A DNA stretch of 41,434 bases from a bacterium (GTDB lineage: Bacteria; Babelota; Babeliae; Babelales; CAIQNR01). Both the position numbers and the translations under genes were made by a program. Below, in pieces: positions 16,589-25,220 of the stretch. Position 1 is the first letter of the stretch, and each line of letters begins with the position of its first letter. The stretch lies in the NCBI GenBank assembly GCA_947502805.1, contig CANNBR010000001.1, forward strand, positions 1 through 41,434. The letters run 5' to 3'. The notes under the pieces were generated by a model. The model made no database searches. It had not been told where the DNA came from and was given only the letters and a program-made list of their open reading frames with translations.

Positions 16589-17164
16589 ATGAAAATAATG
16601 TTTTTGATAAGTTTGGCGTTTTTTAGTATTTCATTGAATGCGTCAAACCAGAGTCCGCATGTAGATTCATTTCTGATCTTAAGCATTATTGGCAATAACT
16701 CTATGCCAAGAGATCTTAAGAGAAAATTAAGTCCTAAAGAAAGTCCATTTACAACATTTAAGCATGCTTTGTATTTAGCAAAATTTGATGCATTATCCTG
16801 CGCCCTTGAGGAGCCTGAAAATGATAATGGTATGCGTTTGTTGTGTTCTGCTTTTTCTTATAATGCAACTCTTTTCTTGAAGCATAAAACAGGTCATAAT
16901 GAAATCTCTAAAACTTTGCTTGAAAAATTTGTTATCTATTTAAGCGATAGTGAAAATAATTATGAAGCTTTCGCTATTCAAGATATTGCCAGAAAGTTAA
17001 TGAGCTATCCTGCAACTAAAGATTTAAATCTTTGTAGATGGCTCAAGGATAATAAAAATCTTGAAACAGTGAACGAAGTTGTTTCTTATATTAATGATTA
17101 TTCTCAGACAAAAAATGAATATCATATTCAAGCTCTCTCTTTATATTTTCAAGATAATGCATAA
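16589..17164 (+). CDS. Small secreted protein of unknown function
   Basis: 191 aa, not recognised. ATG 16589 was preferred to an upstream ATG at 16547 because AGGA lies at proper distance and the protein then opens with a textbook signal peptide (MKIMFLISLAFFSIS, cleavage near LNA-SN). The mature part is mostly alpha-helical by composition (helix-forming runs around residues 60-180) with few cysteines. It resembles helical-repeat secreted proteins, but no repeat unit is clear. It is one of several unrelated secreted orphans in this window. Confidence 0.55.
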   Translation: MKIMFLISLAFFSISLNASNQSPHVDSFLILSIIGNNSMPRDLKRKLSPKESPFTTFKHALYLAKFDALSCALEEPENDNGMRLLCSAFSYNATLFLKHKTGHNEISKTLLEKFVIYLSDSENNYEAFAIQDIARKLMSYPATKDLNLCRWLKDNKNLETVNEVVSYINDYSQTKNEYHIQALSLYFQDNA

Positions 17165-17203
17165 AAAAGATAAGACAGCGCTAGCTCAGTTATCTTAAGC
17201 GTT

Positions 17204-17232
17204 TTGACGATTTTTGATACCATTGGTAGATT
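17204..17232 (+). promoter_or_regulatory. Probable leuS-uvrB promoter
   Basis: TTGACG (17204-17209), 17-base spacer, TAGATT (17227-17232). Transcription would start near 17239, inside the first arm of the terminator hairpin just downstream, so the leuS transcript itself would not fold that hairpin completely. Confidence 0.55.
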
Positions 17233-17258
17233 AAAAGGCCTAGAGATGGGCCTTTTTT
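17233..17258 (+). terminator. Terminator of the upstream secreted-protein gene, abutting leuS
   Basis: AAAAGGCC (17233-17240) pairs with GGCCTTTT (17249-17256) around an 8-base loop and runs into T to 17258. It ends 20 bases before the leuS ATG. Confidence 0.7.
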
Positions 17259-17278
17259 AGTTGTTGGGAATTCAAAAA

Positions 17279-19720
17279 ATGCAGTACAACGTAGCGCAAG
17301 TAGAAAAAAAGTGGCAAAAGCGCTGGGCGCAAGATCCAGATGCTCGCGCAACAGATGGTAGAACTGGCAAAAAATATTATTGCCTTGATATGTTCCCGTA
17401 TCCTTCAGGTTCGGGCCTTCACGTAGGTCATTGGAGAGGGTATGTGCTTTCTGATGTGTATGCTCGTATAAAATGGCTGCAAGGGTATAACGTTCTGCAT
17501 CCTATGGGGTGGGACGCCTTTGGCCTTCCTGCTGAAAACGATGCGATCAAAAAAGGGATTCACCCACGCATTTCTACCGATACCAACGTTGCTACCTTTA
17601 AAAAACAACTTGAAGAAGTTGGCGCTCTCTATGATTGGACCAAGGAAGTTAATACAACCGATCCTGAGTATTACAAATGGACTCAGTGGATCTTTTTACA
17701 AATGTTCAAGCGTAATCTTGCCTACCAATCTTTTATGCCTATCAATTGGTGCCCTTCTTGTAAAACCGGCCTGGCTAATGAAGAAGTAGTTAATGGCGGA
17801 TGTGAACGTTGTGGAACTGCGGTTACAAAAAAAGATGTGCCGCAATGGGTGCTCAAAATTACTTCGTACGCGGAGCCGTTATTAAACGATCTTGATGATC
17901 TTGATTGGCCAGAAAAAGTTAAGCTGATGCAAAAAAATTGGATTGGTAAAAGTGAAGGTCTCACTTTTTCAACACCAGTTAAAGGTATGGATCTAACGCT
18001 TGATACGTACTCCACTCACTTTGAAGCCTGTTATGTCGATACGTTTGTCGCCATAGCACCTGATCATTCATTGTTACCTCAACTACTTGAAGGTATTTCT
18101 AATAAAGATGAAATCCTTACCTTTTGTGACGAAGTCATCAAAAAGCGCATTACTGCTGGCAACGAAGGGGAAAAAGAGATTGAAGGCATCTTTACTGGTC
18201 GTTATGTGATTAATCCACTTGATGGCAAAGAGCTACCTATCTGGATTGCGAGTTTTGCTCTTGCAGATTACGGAACGGGCATAGTGAAATGTTCCGCACA
18301 TGATGAACGTGATTTTGAATTTGCTAAAAAATATAATATTCCTCTAACTATTGGATTAGTGCCTGCCAATAATGAAGAGCTCAAGAAAAAAGTAGTTGCT
18401 CAAGAGCTTTGTTATAGCGACACTAAAACAGGAATTTTGCTTTTGCCAGAAGCTTTTTCAGGTAAAGTTGCAGGAGAGGTTCGTGAACAAATAAAAGATT
18501 ATTTAGAAGAACAAGGTCTTGCAAAACGTACGGTGACCTACAAATTGCGTGATTGGATTTTCTCTCGCCAACGTTACTGGGGCGAACCGATTCCTTTAAT
18601 TCATTGCAAAAGTTGCGGCGTTGTTGCAGTGCCAGAATCAGAGTTACCTGTTTTACTACCAGATGTTGAAAAATATGAACCGACAGGAACAGGAGAGTCT
18701 CCGCTTGCTGGTATTACAGACTGGGTAAATACAAGTTGCCCTCAGTGTAAGGCGCCTGCAAAACGAGAAACAAATACCATGCCTCAATGGGCAGGCTCTT
18801 GCTGGTACTTTTTACGTTACCCAAATCCTCAATTGGATACTGCTGCATTTGATCAAGCTGATTTACAATACTGGCTTCCGGTTGATTTGTATGTTGGTGG
18901 TATTGAACATGCTATTTTGCATCTGTTGTATTCACGTTTCTATGTAAAAGTTTTGCATGATGCTGGTTTTGTACCTTTCAAAGAACCGTTCACTCGCTTG
19001 TTTAATCAGGGAATGGTGAACAAACTTTCAGAAAAGAGTGGCTTGGTTGAAAAGATGTCAAAATCAAAAGGGAACGTGGTTAACCCTGATGAAATTGTAA
19101 AAATATACGGGTCTGATGTGCTGCGTATGTATATTCTTTTTATGGGACCGCCTGAACTTGATTGTGAATGGCAAGATAATGGTCTTGAGGGTGTGCGACG
19201 TTTTACGAATCGTTTTATTGCCTATATGTCCACCGAAGTTTTAGCCGATAAAGAAGAAGATCGTGAAGCAAAAGTACGCGTTCAGCAATTTTTAAAAGCA
19301 TACCAAGAACGTCTGGATCAATTTAAACCAAACACTGCACTTTCAGCTGCCATGGAATTAATGAACGATCTTATTAATAAGAAAATTAAAGTTGGTAAAA
19401 CTTCTACAGAGCAGGTGATTGTGGCGCTTTCAGCTCTTGCTCCGCATATGGCAAGTGAGTTACTTGAACACCTGTTTGGTAAAAAATTGCGTGACTGTGA
19501 ATGGCCAGCTTATGATCCAGCGCTTACCGTTCAAGCTACAGTTGAGATTGCTATTCAGGTGAATGGTAAGGTTCGCGGTCAGATTACCGTTGCTCGAGAT
19601 AGTTCTCAAGATGTGGTGCAACCACAGGCGCAAGCGATTATTGAAAAATGGCTTGAAGGCAAGACGATACAAAAAGTTATTTTTGTATCAAACCGTTTAA
19701 TAAGTTTTGTGGTTTCATAA
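17279..19720 (+). CDS. leuS: Leucyl-tRNA synthetase
   Basis: 813 aa, normal for bacterial LeuRS; charges tRNA-Leu in the cytoplasm. ATG 17279 (MQYNVAQVEKKWQ) matches the family start better than a TTG at 17261. The class I HIGH motif reads HVGH (48-51) in PYPSGSGLHVGH; KMSKS is intact (~592) in VEKMSKSKGNVVNPDE. Zinc-type cysteines occur near residue 160-180. The CP1 editing domain is present in length (NWIGKSEG to SAHDERDFEFAKKY, with the key aspartates kept), but its threonine-rich site TTRPDT is STHFEA (residues ~245-250). The anticodon-binding and C-terminal domains are present. uvrB follows after a short gap. Confidence 0.96.
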   Translation: MQYNVAQVEKKWQKRWAQDPDARATDGRTGKKYYCLDMFPYPSGSGLHVGHWRGYVLSDVYARIKWLQGYNVLHPMGWDAFGLPAENDAIKKGIHPRISTDTNVATFKKQLEEVGALYDWTKEVNTTDPEYYKWTQWIFLQMFKRNLAYQSFMPINWCPSCKTGLANEEVVNGGCERCGTAVTKKDVPQWVLKITSYAEPLLNDLDDLDWPEKVKLMQKNWIGKSEGLTFSTPVKGMDLTLDTYSTHFEACYVDTFVAIAPDHSLLPQLLEGISNKDEILTFCDEVIKKRITAGNEGEKEIEGIFTGRYVINPLDGKELPIWIASFALADYGTGIVKCSAHDERDFEFAKKYNIPLTIGLVPANNEELKKKVVAQELCYSDTKTGILLLPEAFSGKVAGEVREQIKDYLEEQGLAKRTVTYKLRDWIFSRQRYWGEPIPLIHCKSCGVVAVPESELPVLLPDVEKYEPTGTGESPLAGITDWVNTSCPQCKAPAKRETNTMPQWAGSCWYFLRYPNPQLDTAAFDQADLQYWLPVDLYVGGIEHAILHLLYSRFYVKVLHDAGFVPFKEPFTRLFNQGMVNKLSEKSGLVEKMSKSKGNVVNPDEIVKIYGSDVLRMYILFMGPPELDCEWQDNGLEGVRRFTNRFIAYMSTEVLADKEEDREAKVRVQQFLKAYQERLDQFKPNTALSAAMELMNDLINKKIKVGKTSTEQVIVALSALAPHMASELLEHLFGKKLRDCEWPAYDPALTVQATVEIAIQVNGKVRGQITVARDSSQDVVQPQAQAIIEKWLEGKTIQKVIFVSNRLISFVVS

Positions 19721-19743
19721 GTTATTTTTGAATGGGATTTTCT

Positions 19744-21708
19744 ATGGCCTTATTTAAGCTTTTTTCTCCGTTTGAACCAGCAGGTAGTCAACCAGAAGCA
19801 ATTAAACAGTTGCTAGAAAAACGAGCAAGCGGCGTCAATGATACTTCCACCCTTATGGGTGTAACCGGTTCTGGTAAAACATTTACAATGGCCAATGTTA
19901 TCGCTCAGCAAAATAAGCCAGTGCTCGTACTTTCTCACAACAAAACATTAGCTGCTCAGCTTTATGAAGAGTTTTGCCTTTTTTTTCCCGAAAACAAGGT
20001 CTGCTATTTCGTAAGTTATTACGATTACTATCAGCCTGAGTCATACATCCCTTCCCAAGACATTTACATACCCAAAGAAACGAAAGTGAATAGCGAGATT
20101 GAGCGTTTGCGTATTGAAGCAAGTGCTTCTCTTATTAATCGTAACGATGTGATTGTTATCGCCTCGGTTTCTGCTATTTACTCCCTTGGTAATCCGTACG
20201 ATTACCGTGAACTAGCTCTTTCGTTAAAAGTTGGTCAGAAACTAAAACGTGCTGAGCTACTTAGTAACTTGATCCATATTCAGTATTCGCGAAATGATGT
20301 TGAACGAAGCTTTGGCACGTTCCAAGTAACGGGAAATACGATTGAAGTTGTTTTGCCGTATCAAAAAGATAGGCTTCGTATTGAGCTTTTTGGTGATGAA
20401 ATTGAAGGCTTACAGTGGATTAGTAAAGATAATAATCGTGTTTTAACGAACCTTGATAACACCTTAATCTTTCCCGCAAAGCATTTTGTGACTACTGAAG
20501 CAAAGAAAAAAGCAGCATTACGCTCAATAAAAGCTGAACTTAAAGAATATTTACCTACGCTTGAAAGTGAAGTAGTGCGTGAACGGTTGCGCCAACGTGT
20601 ATCCCATGATCTTGAAATGATAGAAGAGCTTGGTTATTGCAGTGGCATTGAAAATTATTCATCGCATTTTGAAAGTAGGCCATCAGGAGTTTCTCCTTTC
20701 TGCTTGTTCGATTTCTTTCCTAAAGATTTTTTATGCATCATTGATGAGTCTCATGTGGCATTGCCTCAATTGCGTGGAATGCATGCAGGTGATCGTTCTC
20801 GTAAAAAAACATTAATAGATTTTGGCTTTCGCTTACCATCAGCCTATGACAATCGCCCCTTAAAGTTTGAAGAAATAGAAAAGCATTTAACTGATGTTAT
20901 TTTTGTTTCCGCCACGCCTGGTGATTATGAAATTACTCATTCAAATCAGCTTGTTGAGCAGATTATTCGGCCTACTGGTTTGGTTGATCCGATGATTGAA
21001 ATTGTGCCTCGCATTGGCCAAATGGATCATCTTGTTACAGAAATTCAAAAGGTTATAGCAAATGATCAGCGTACGTTGGTTACAGTACTTACTAAAAAAA
21101 TGGCAGAAGAGCTTGCTCGGTATCTTGAAGAGCGCCGTTTAAAAGTTTGTTATTTACATAGTGATATTAAAACACCACAACGTACTGAGCTTTTACAAAA
21201 ATTACGGTTAGGCGTGTTTGATTGTTTGGTCGGGGTTAACTTGCTTCGTGAAGGTCTTGATCTTCCTGAAGTTGCATTGGTTGCTATTATGGATGCGGAT
21301 ATCGAAAGTTTTTTGCGAGATAAACGTTCGCTTATTCAAACTATTGGCCGTGCTGCGCGTAATGTTGATGCTCGAGTGTTAATGTATGCGGATAAAATTA
21401 CCAATTCGATGCGCAATGCGATTGATGAAACTGATCGTCGACGTGCTATTCAAGTTGCGTATAACGAAGAACATGGCATTACTCCTTTGTCTGTTAGGCG
21501 AGAAGTTACTAAAAGTATTTCATCGTTACAGCAGGCTATTTCGCAAGCTTCTAAGCGTAAAAAGAAAGATGATAAGGTTTTAACAGAGCCAGAACTTCAA
21601 AAGAAACTTGCTGATCTTGAATATGAAATGCGTAAGGCTGCAGAGAATCTTGATTTTGAAACAGCGATTGCTTTACGTGAGCAATGGCTTGAGCTACAGA
21701 AGACTTAG
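19744..21708 (+). CDS. uvrB: Excinuclease ABC subunit B
   Basis: 654 aa, normal length. UvrB is the damage-verifying helicase-like subunit of nucleotide excision repair, working with UvrA and UvrC. The start at 19744 (MALFKLFSPFEPAGSQPEAI) matches the family opening; an in-frame ATG at 19732 would add four residues. Walker A is GVTGSGKT (39-46), the beta-hairpin region YYDYYQPESYIP is intact, DESH is the Walker B motif, and ERRLKVCYLHSDI, NLLREGLDLPEV and QTIGRAARN are helicase motifs. The C-terminal UVR domain that contacts UvrC is present. It is probably read with leuS. Confidence 0.96.
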   Translation: MALFKLFSPFEPAGSQPEAIKQLLEKRASGVNDTSTLMGVTGSGKTFTMANVIAQQNKPVLVLSHNKTLAAQLYEEFCLFFPENKVCYFVSYYDYYQPESYIPSQDIYIPKETKVNSEIERLRIEASASLINRNDVIVIASVSAIYSLGNPYDYRELALSLKVGQKLKRAELLSNLIHIQYSRNDVERSFGTFQVTGNTIEVVLPYQKDRLRIELFGDEIEGLQWISKDNNRVLTNLDNTLIFPAKHFVTTEAKKKAALRSIKAELKEYLPTLESEVVRERLRQRVSHDLEMIEELGYCSGIENYSSHFESRPSGVSPFCLFDFFPKDFLCIIDESHVALPQLRGMHAGDRSRKKTLIDFGFRLPSAYDNRPLKFEEIEKHLTDVIFVSATPGDYEITHSNQLVEQIIRPTGLVDPMIEIVPRIGQMDHLVTEIQKVIANDQRTLVTVLTKKMAEELARYLEERRLKVCYLHSDIKTPQRTELLQKLRLGVFDCLVGVNLLREGLDLPEVALVAIMDADIESFLRDKRSLIQTIGRAARNVDARVLMYADKITNSMRNAIDETDRRRAIQVAYNEEHGITPLSVRREVTKSISSLQQAISQASKRKKKDDKVLTEPELQKKLADLEYEMRKAAENLDFETAIALREQWLELQKT

Positions 21709-21713
21709 CGCTG

Positions 21714-21749
21714 ATCAGAAAAGTTTTAGTGTCGCACTTCATATTTGAC
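21714..21749. mobile_element. Relic of an IS30-type terminal repeat
   Basis: Thirteen bases TGTCGCACTTCAT (21730-21742) plus ATCAGAAA (21714-21721) occur inverted, in the same order, at the left end of the IS30-family element at the end of the window (41323-41335 and 41338-41345). The two blocks are 8 bases apart here and 2 bases apart there. No transposase sequence adjoins; uvrB ends 5 bases before it. Confidence 0.6.
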
Positions 21750-21761
21750 ATTGCCGTTTTT

Positions 21762-22223
21762 TTATATGCCAGGGGAGATAGAGCTAAATCCTCTTTCTGC
21801 TAACTTATTATCAAGCGCTATGCGATCTTCAAGCGCTATGCGATCTTCAAGCGCTATGCGATCTTCAAGTGTTTTTTTAAATTGTAGGGCAAGATTATTT
21901 CTATCTTTTTCTGCTTTAAATGAAAGAAGAAAGCCTGACACTTGTAGTATTTTTTCTTTAAAATGAGGAGTTATTTCTTTGTTAAGAGCAAAAATTAATC
22001 TATTCTTATCTAGGTCATTCTCTCTAAGAATCGTTACATTTACTAAATATTCCATACCTTCTAAAAATGAGACAGTTGAAATTCCTTTAGGGGATTCTTC
22101 TTTAAGAAATAGGTCCACCAATTCATGTGCATTTTCTGCAAAGCATTTATTTCTCTCTTCTATATAAGAGCCATATGTTGCTGTGGTAGCGGTTAGTAAT
22201 AATAAACTGATAATTTTTTTCAT
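21762..22223 (-). CDS. Small secreted protein with triplicated LEDRIA
   Basis: 153 aa, family unknown. The N-terminus MKKIISLLLLTATTATYGS is a Sec signal peptide. The mature part is charged and probably helical. Near the C-terminus the hexapeptide LEDRIA occurs three times in a row, followed by LDNKLA, so a heptad-like helical tail could have grown by slippage. AAGGG sits six bases before ATG 22223. A promoter with an operator-like palindrome lies just upstream. Function not known; secretion suggests a periplasmic or exported role. Confidence 0.55.
   Translation of the reverse strand: MKKIISLLLLTATTATYGSYIEERNKCFAENAHELVDLFLKEESPKGISTVSFLEGMEYLVNVTILRENDLDKNRLIFALNKEITPHFKEKILQVSGFLLSFKAEKDRNNLALQFKKTLEDRIALEDRIALEDRIALDNKLAERGFSSISPGI
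21811..21864. repeat. Three perfect 18-bp tandem repeats inside a coding region
   Basis: The unit TCAAGCGCTATGCGATCT is present three times without mismatch, with a partial fourth copy (TCAAG) after it. The unit length keeps the reading frame of the secreted protein on the minus strand, encoding LEDRIA per unit. Confidence 0.95.
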
Positions 22224-22265
22224 CGATATCCCTTGTGTTAAGGCCCCTTGGCTTTTTTTATTAGT

Positions 22266-22300
22266 GATGGTATTGTACCATCCACTGATTCAGTCAGCAA
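22266..22300 (-). promoter_or_regulatory. Promoter with overlapping palindrome for the LEDRIA secreted protein
   Basis: On the minus strand TTGCTG (22300-22295), 17-base spacer, TACAAT (22277-22272). A perfect 7-bp inverted repeat, GATGGTA/TACCATC with a 3-base centre (22266-22282), covers the -10 hexamer. It could be an operator in the divergent gap before the M3 peptidase gene. Confidence 0.5.
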
Positions 22301-22336
22301 ATCCAAAGTGAATTAGATACTTAAAAAAGGCCTAAA

Positions 22337-24445
22337 ATGAAAAAAAATGTATTTTTATCTATACTAATTGGTGGATCTCTTGGGTTTTTGTTAGCCCATA
22401 AAGTTCCCTTATCAAAGGAAAAAATAACTATGAAGTGTGATATTCAAGAATATAAAAATATAAACACTGTTGCATTAGCTTGTTCGGTGTTTCCAAAAAC
22501 TTCTCAGGAAATTATTGAGCGTTCAGACAGGGCACAAAAAACAGCTCTCGAAAGCATTAATGTGCTTATTGCGCTCTCTCCAGAAAATTATAGTCAAGCA
22601 ACGGTGCTACAAGGGTTCGATAGGTTAAAGGCTCGGATAGGATCAGAATTATCTATTCTTGGGTTAGTAAAATCGGTCTATCTAGAGCAAGAAATGCTTG
22701 ATACTGCAGAAAAACAATTTGTGCTTTTGAATCAATTTATTATTGAACATATCGATAGTAACGGCCAGATTTACCAAGTATTTAAGGCATATCAGATGGG
22801 GGCTGCCCATAAAGAAAATCTTACAGAAGATGATCATTATTTCTTAAACAAAGTACTAGAAAATTTTGAGTTACAAGGGTTGAATCTTCCTGCAGAAAAA
22901 CAAGAACAGGTGCTTGCTCTTAAAAAACAGTGCGCACAATTAGAGTCTGAATTTCATCGCCTCATTGATCAAGATGCAACCACTATAAAAGTTTCTGAAG
23001 AAGCGCTTGTAGGTATTCCAGAAGATTTTAAGAAAACATTGCAGCATGATAGTGATGCCTATGTTTTACCGATGAACTATCCGGTTCAATCAATGGTTAT
23101 GAATTATTGCTCTGTTCAGGAAACGCGTAAACAGTATTCAAAGGCTTTTAGCAATAAAGCCTACCCTCAAAATGAGTCAATTTTACAAGAAATTATACGC
23201 ATACGAGATGAGTTCTCAAAGCTACTTGGGTATGAAAGTTTTGCTTCGTATGATTTAAAAACTCAGATGATTAAAACTCCTGAACGTGCATGGGACTTTG
23301 AAAACGATCTGCAAAAAAAAGCGTTAATTGCAGCAGAAAAAGACTTTAATCAATTAGTAGGGGATCTTCCAGAAGGAGTTTCTTTAACTAAGGATGGAAA
23401 GTTGGATCCTTGGAATTTTGGCTTTGTGAATACCTATTTTAAGAAAAAATATTACTCAATTGATGAGCAAGTTTTTGCAGAATATTTTCCTATGGAAAAA
23501 ACAATAGCAGGGCTTATTGGTATCTATGAAAAATTCTTTAATTTGAGCATTGAGCCTGTTGTGGTTACTGGTATGTGGCATTCTGATGTTCGCCTTTTGC
23601 AAGTTAAAAACAGGGCTGATGGCGCATTATTAAGTTATATTTTTTTAGATATGTTTCCGCGAGAAAAAAAATACGGGCATGCAGCAGCTTTTGAGGCTGT
23701 TTTAGCAACTAAAAAAGATGATGGAACGCGTACTCCGTCTGTTGTTACCTTGGTGTGTAATTTTACTAAGCCAACAGCAGAAAAACCTTCATTATTAAAA
23801 TATTCAGAAGTTACTACATTCTTCCATGAGTTTGGTCACGCTATTCATGTAACTTTAGGAGCAACTAAATATTATGCTCTGTCTGGGTTTAATACGGAAA
23901 TTGATTTTGTTGAGTTGCCTTCACAGATGCTTGAAAACTGGATGGAGAATAAAGAGATTCTTACCATGATTAGTTCTCATTATAAAACAGGAAAATCTTT
24001 ACCAGAAGAGCTTATTGAAAAACGTCTTGAACTTCTAAAGTTTGGCCAAGGTATTTTTGTAGCGAGTCAACTTACTCTTGGCATGATTAGTTTAGAGCTT
24101 TTTGGACCGCACCATACGGAGTCTTTGGCTGATACCTATAAACGTTTTTCCGAACTTAATTCTAAGTATCTCGCGTATGATACAGATACTCATCGTTATT
24201 GTTCTTTTGGACACCTTACTGGCTATGGCCCTAAATATTATGGTTACCTGTGGTCATTAGTACTTGCTTACGATGTGTTCGAGCAGATTGAAAAAGAAGG
24301 CTTGCTAAATTCAGAAGCAGGTAGAAAATATTCTGATGCAATTCTTTCCTGTGGTGGAAGCAAAGATGCAAATGATATGTTACGTGACTATCTAGGACGC
24401 GAACCTCGCTTTGATGCTTTTTATAAAAAAATGGGCCTTGAGTAA
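22337..24445 (+). CDS. M3-family zinc metallopeptidase (oligopeptidase)
   Basis: 702 aa. FFHEFGHAIH (about residues 495-504) is the HExxH zinc motif of the thimet-oligopeptidase/Dcp group, and the third ligand Glu lies about 28 residues on in DFVELPSQMLENW, a very characteristic string. The C-terminal FGHLTGYGPKYYGYLWS is the family's substrate-closing segment. These enzymes cut short peptides. Unlike cytosolic relatives, this one starts with a hydrophobic signal or anchor (residues ~4-20), so it probably works in the periplasm, where it could break down peptides taken from the host (inference). No peptide transporter gene adjoins. Confidence 0.9.
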   Translation: MKKNVFLSILIGGSLGFLLAHKVPLSKEKITMKCDIQEYKNINTVALACSVFPKTSQEIIERSDRAQKTALESINVLIALSPENYSQATVLQGFDRLKARIGSELSILGLVKSVYLEQEMLDTAEKQFVLLNQFIIEHIDSNGQIYQVFKAYQMGAAHKENLTEDDHYFLNKVLENFELQGLNLPAEKQEQVLALKKQCAQLESEFHRLIDQDATTIKVSEEALVGIPEDFKKTLQHDSDAYVLPMNYPVQSMVMNYCSVQETRKQYSKAFSNKAYPQNESILQEIIRIRDEFSKLLGYESFASYDLKTQMIKTPERAWDFENDLQKKALIAAEKDFNQLVGDLPEGVSLTKDGKLDPWNFGFVNTYFKKKYYSIDEQVFAEYFPMEKTIAGLIGIYEKFFNLSIEPVVVTGMWHSDVRLLQVKNRADGALLSYIFLDMFPREKKYGHAAAFEAVLATKKDDGTRTPSVVTLVCNFTKPTAEKPSLLKYSEVTTFFHEFGHAIHVTLGATKYYALSGFNTEIDFVELPSQMLENWMENKEILTMISSHYKTGKSLPEELIEKRLELLKFGQGIFVASQLTLGMISLELFGPHHTESLADTYKRFSELNSKYLAYDTDTHRYCSFGHLTGYGPKYYGYLWSLVLAYDVFEQIEKEGLLNSEAGRKYSDAILSCGGSKDANDMLRDYLGREPRFDAFYKKMGLE

Positions 24446-24450
24446 AATCA

Positions 24451-24494
24451 GTGTCATTCCCAGTGATGCAAGGAGCGGTAAGGGAATCTTGGAT
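24451..24494. repeat. Short hairpin repeat, copy D
   Basis: GTGTCATTCCCAG at the left and GTAAGGGAATCTTGGAT at the right match the arms of the repeat in the glyA leader (7534-7575); ATTCCC pairs with GGGAAT. The inner sequence differs and does not form the second stem. It lies directly after the M3 peptidase stop. Confidence 0.6.
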
Positions 24495-24566
24495 AGTGTA
24501 GTAAGTTTATTAGAAAGCACTTTTGGAAACAAAGGTGTTTTTTGTGTGAGAATATTCGTAGTAATC

Positions 24567-24575
24567 TGCTATACT
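24567..24575 (+). promoter_or_regulatory. Extended -10 promoter candidate for the RecO-like gene
   Basis: TGCTATACT has the extended TG-n plus TATACT hexamer, 43 bases before the GTG start. No good -35 is seen, which is usual for extended -10 promoters. Confidence 0.45.
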
Positions 24576-24617
24576 TTTTCTTCTGCGGTCACTGAGTAAA
24601 GTGGGGGAGTAGTTAAG

Positions 24618-25208
24618 GTGTTAGCAGGTCGAATAGAGTGCGTAGGATTAGTGCTACGGTCAAGTGGAAGTGCACTTTCAATCTTAAGCCCACAAGAAGG
24701 TCGCGTTGAAAAAAGATGGTTCAAACCATTTCATTGGGGACCATTACATCGGGGTTCTATCATTTCCTATTTCAGTGAAAAAAAACATGGGCAGCTGGTT
24801 GAAATTATCGAGTATCTTGATCTTGAACAGTGTGCAACACAGTTAGCATTCCAGGATATTTACTTGCTCCATTACATTCTTGAGCTGTGTCATTATTTTA
24901 TTCCAGTTGGGAGTGAGGCAGAACAACCATTTTATTTTTTGGTTGAATTATTTCAGCAATTTAATAAGTTTTCTACACCTCTTCAGAAAAAAATTGTTTT
25001 ATGTAAAATTCTTGCGTTGCTTGGTGTGTGCCCTGATGAAGTATCAGTGCAAGCCATAGCTAATAAGTTACGTATAATGCCTATTGACAAGTTACTGAGT
25101 GAGCACCTAGAGTTGGATTCAGAAGAGCTGATCAGTAGATGGCTCTTTTGGTGCAGAGAAATGCACCCCAAAGGAAAGTTTTTTAAGGCTATGCCTCTCC
25201 TTACTTGA
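24618..25208 (+). CDS. RecO-like DNA repair protein, short form
   Basis: 196 aa, shorter than typical RecO (~240). A GTG start is preceded by GGGGGAG at good distance. The first ~75 residues resemble the RecO OB fold (GLVLRSSGSALSILSPQEGRVE), and the rest resembles its helical domain (YLLHYILELCHYFIP; VLCKILALLGVCPDE, where RecO has E-x-x-L-L-x-x-x-G-x-x-P). The zinc-finger cysteines of many RecO proteins are absent. RecO loads RecA with RecR. The identification is tentative and rests on pattern order. It precedes the large channel gene by 12 bases. Confidence 0.45.
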   Translation: MLAGRIECVGLVLRSSGSALSILSPQEGRVEKRWFKPFHWGPLHRGSIISYFSEKKHGQLVEIIEYLDLEQCATQLAFQDIYLLHYILELCHYFIPVGSEAEQPFYFLVELFQQFNKFSTPLQKKIVLCKILALLGVCPDEVSVQAIANKLRIMPIDKLLSEHLELDSEELISRWLFWCREMHPKGKFFKAMPLLT

Positions 25209-25220
25209 AGTGATGTTGCG

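Noticed and set aside
17165..17278. Possible T-box or attenuator before leuS
   Set aside because: There is no T-box core sequence, and the leader is too short; a promoter abutting the terminator explains it better.
24411..24599. Open frame after the M3 peptidase
   Set aside because: It overlaps the peptidase end, repeat D and a promoter, and has no recognisable protein.
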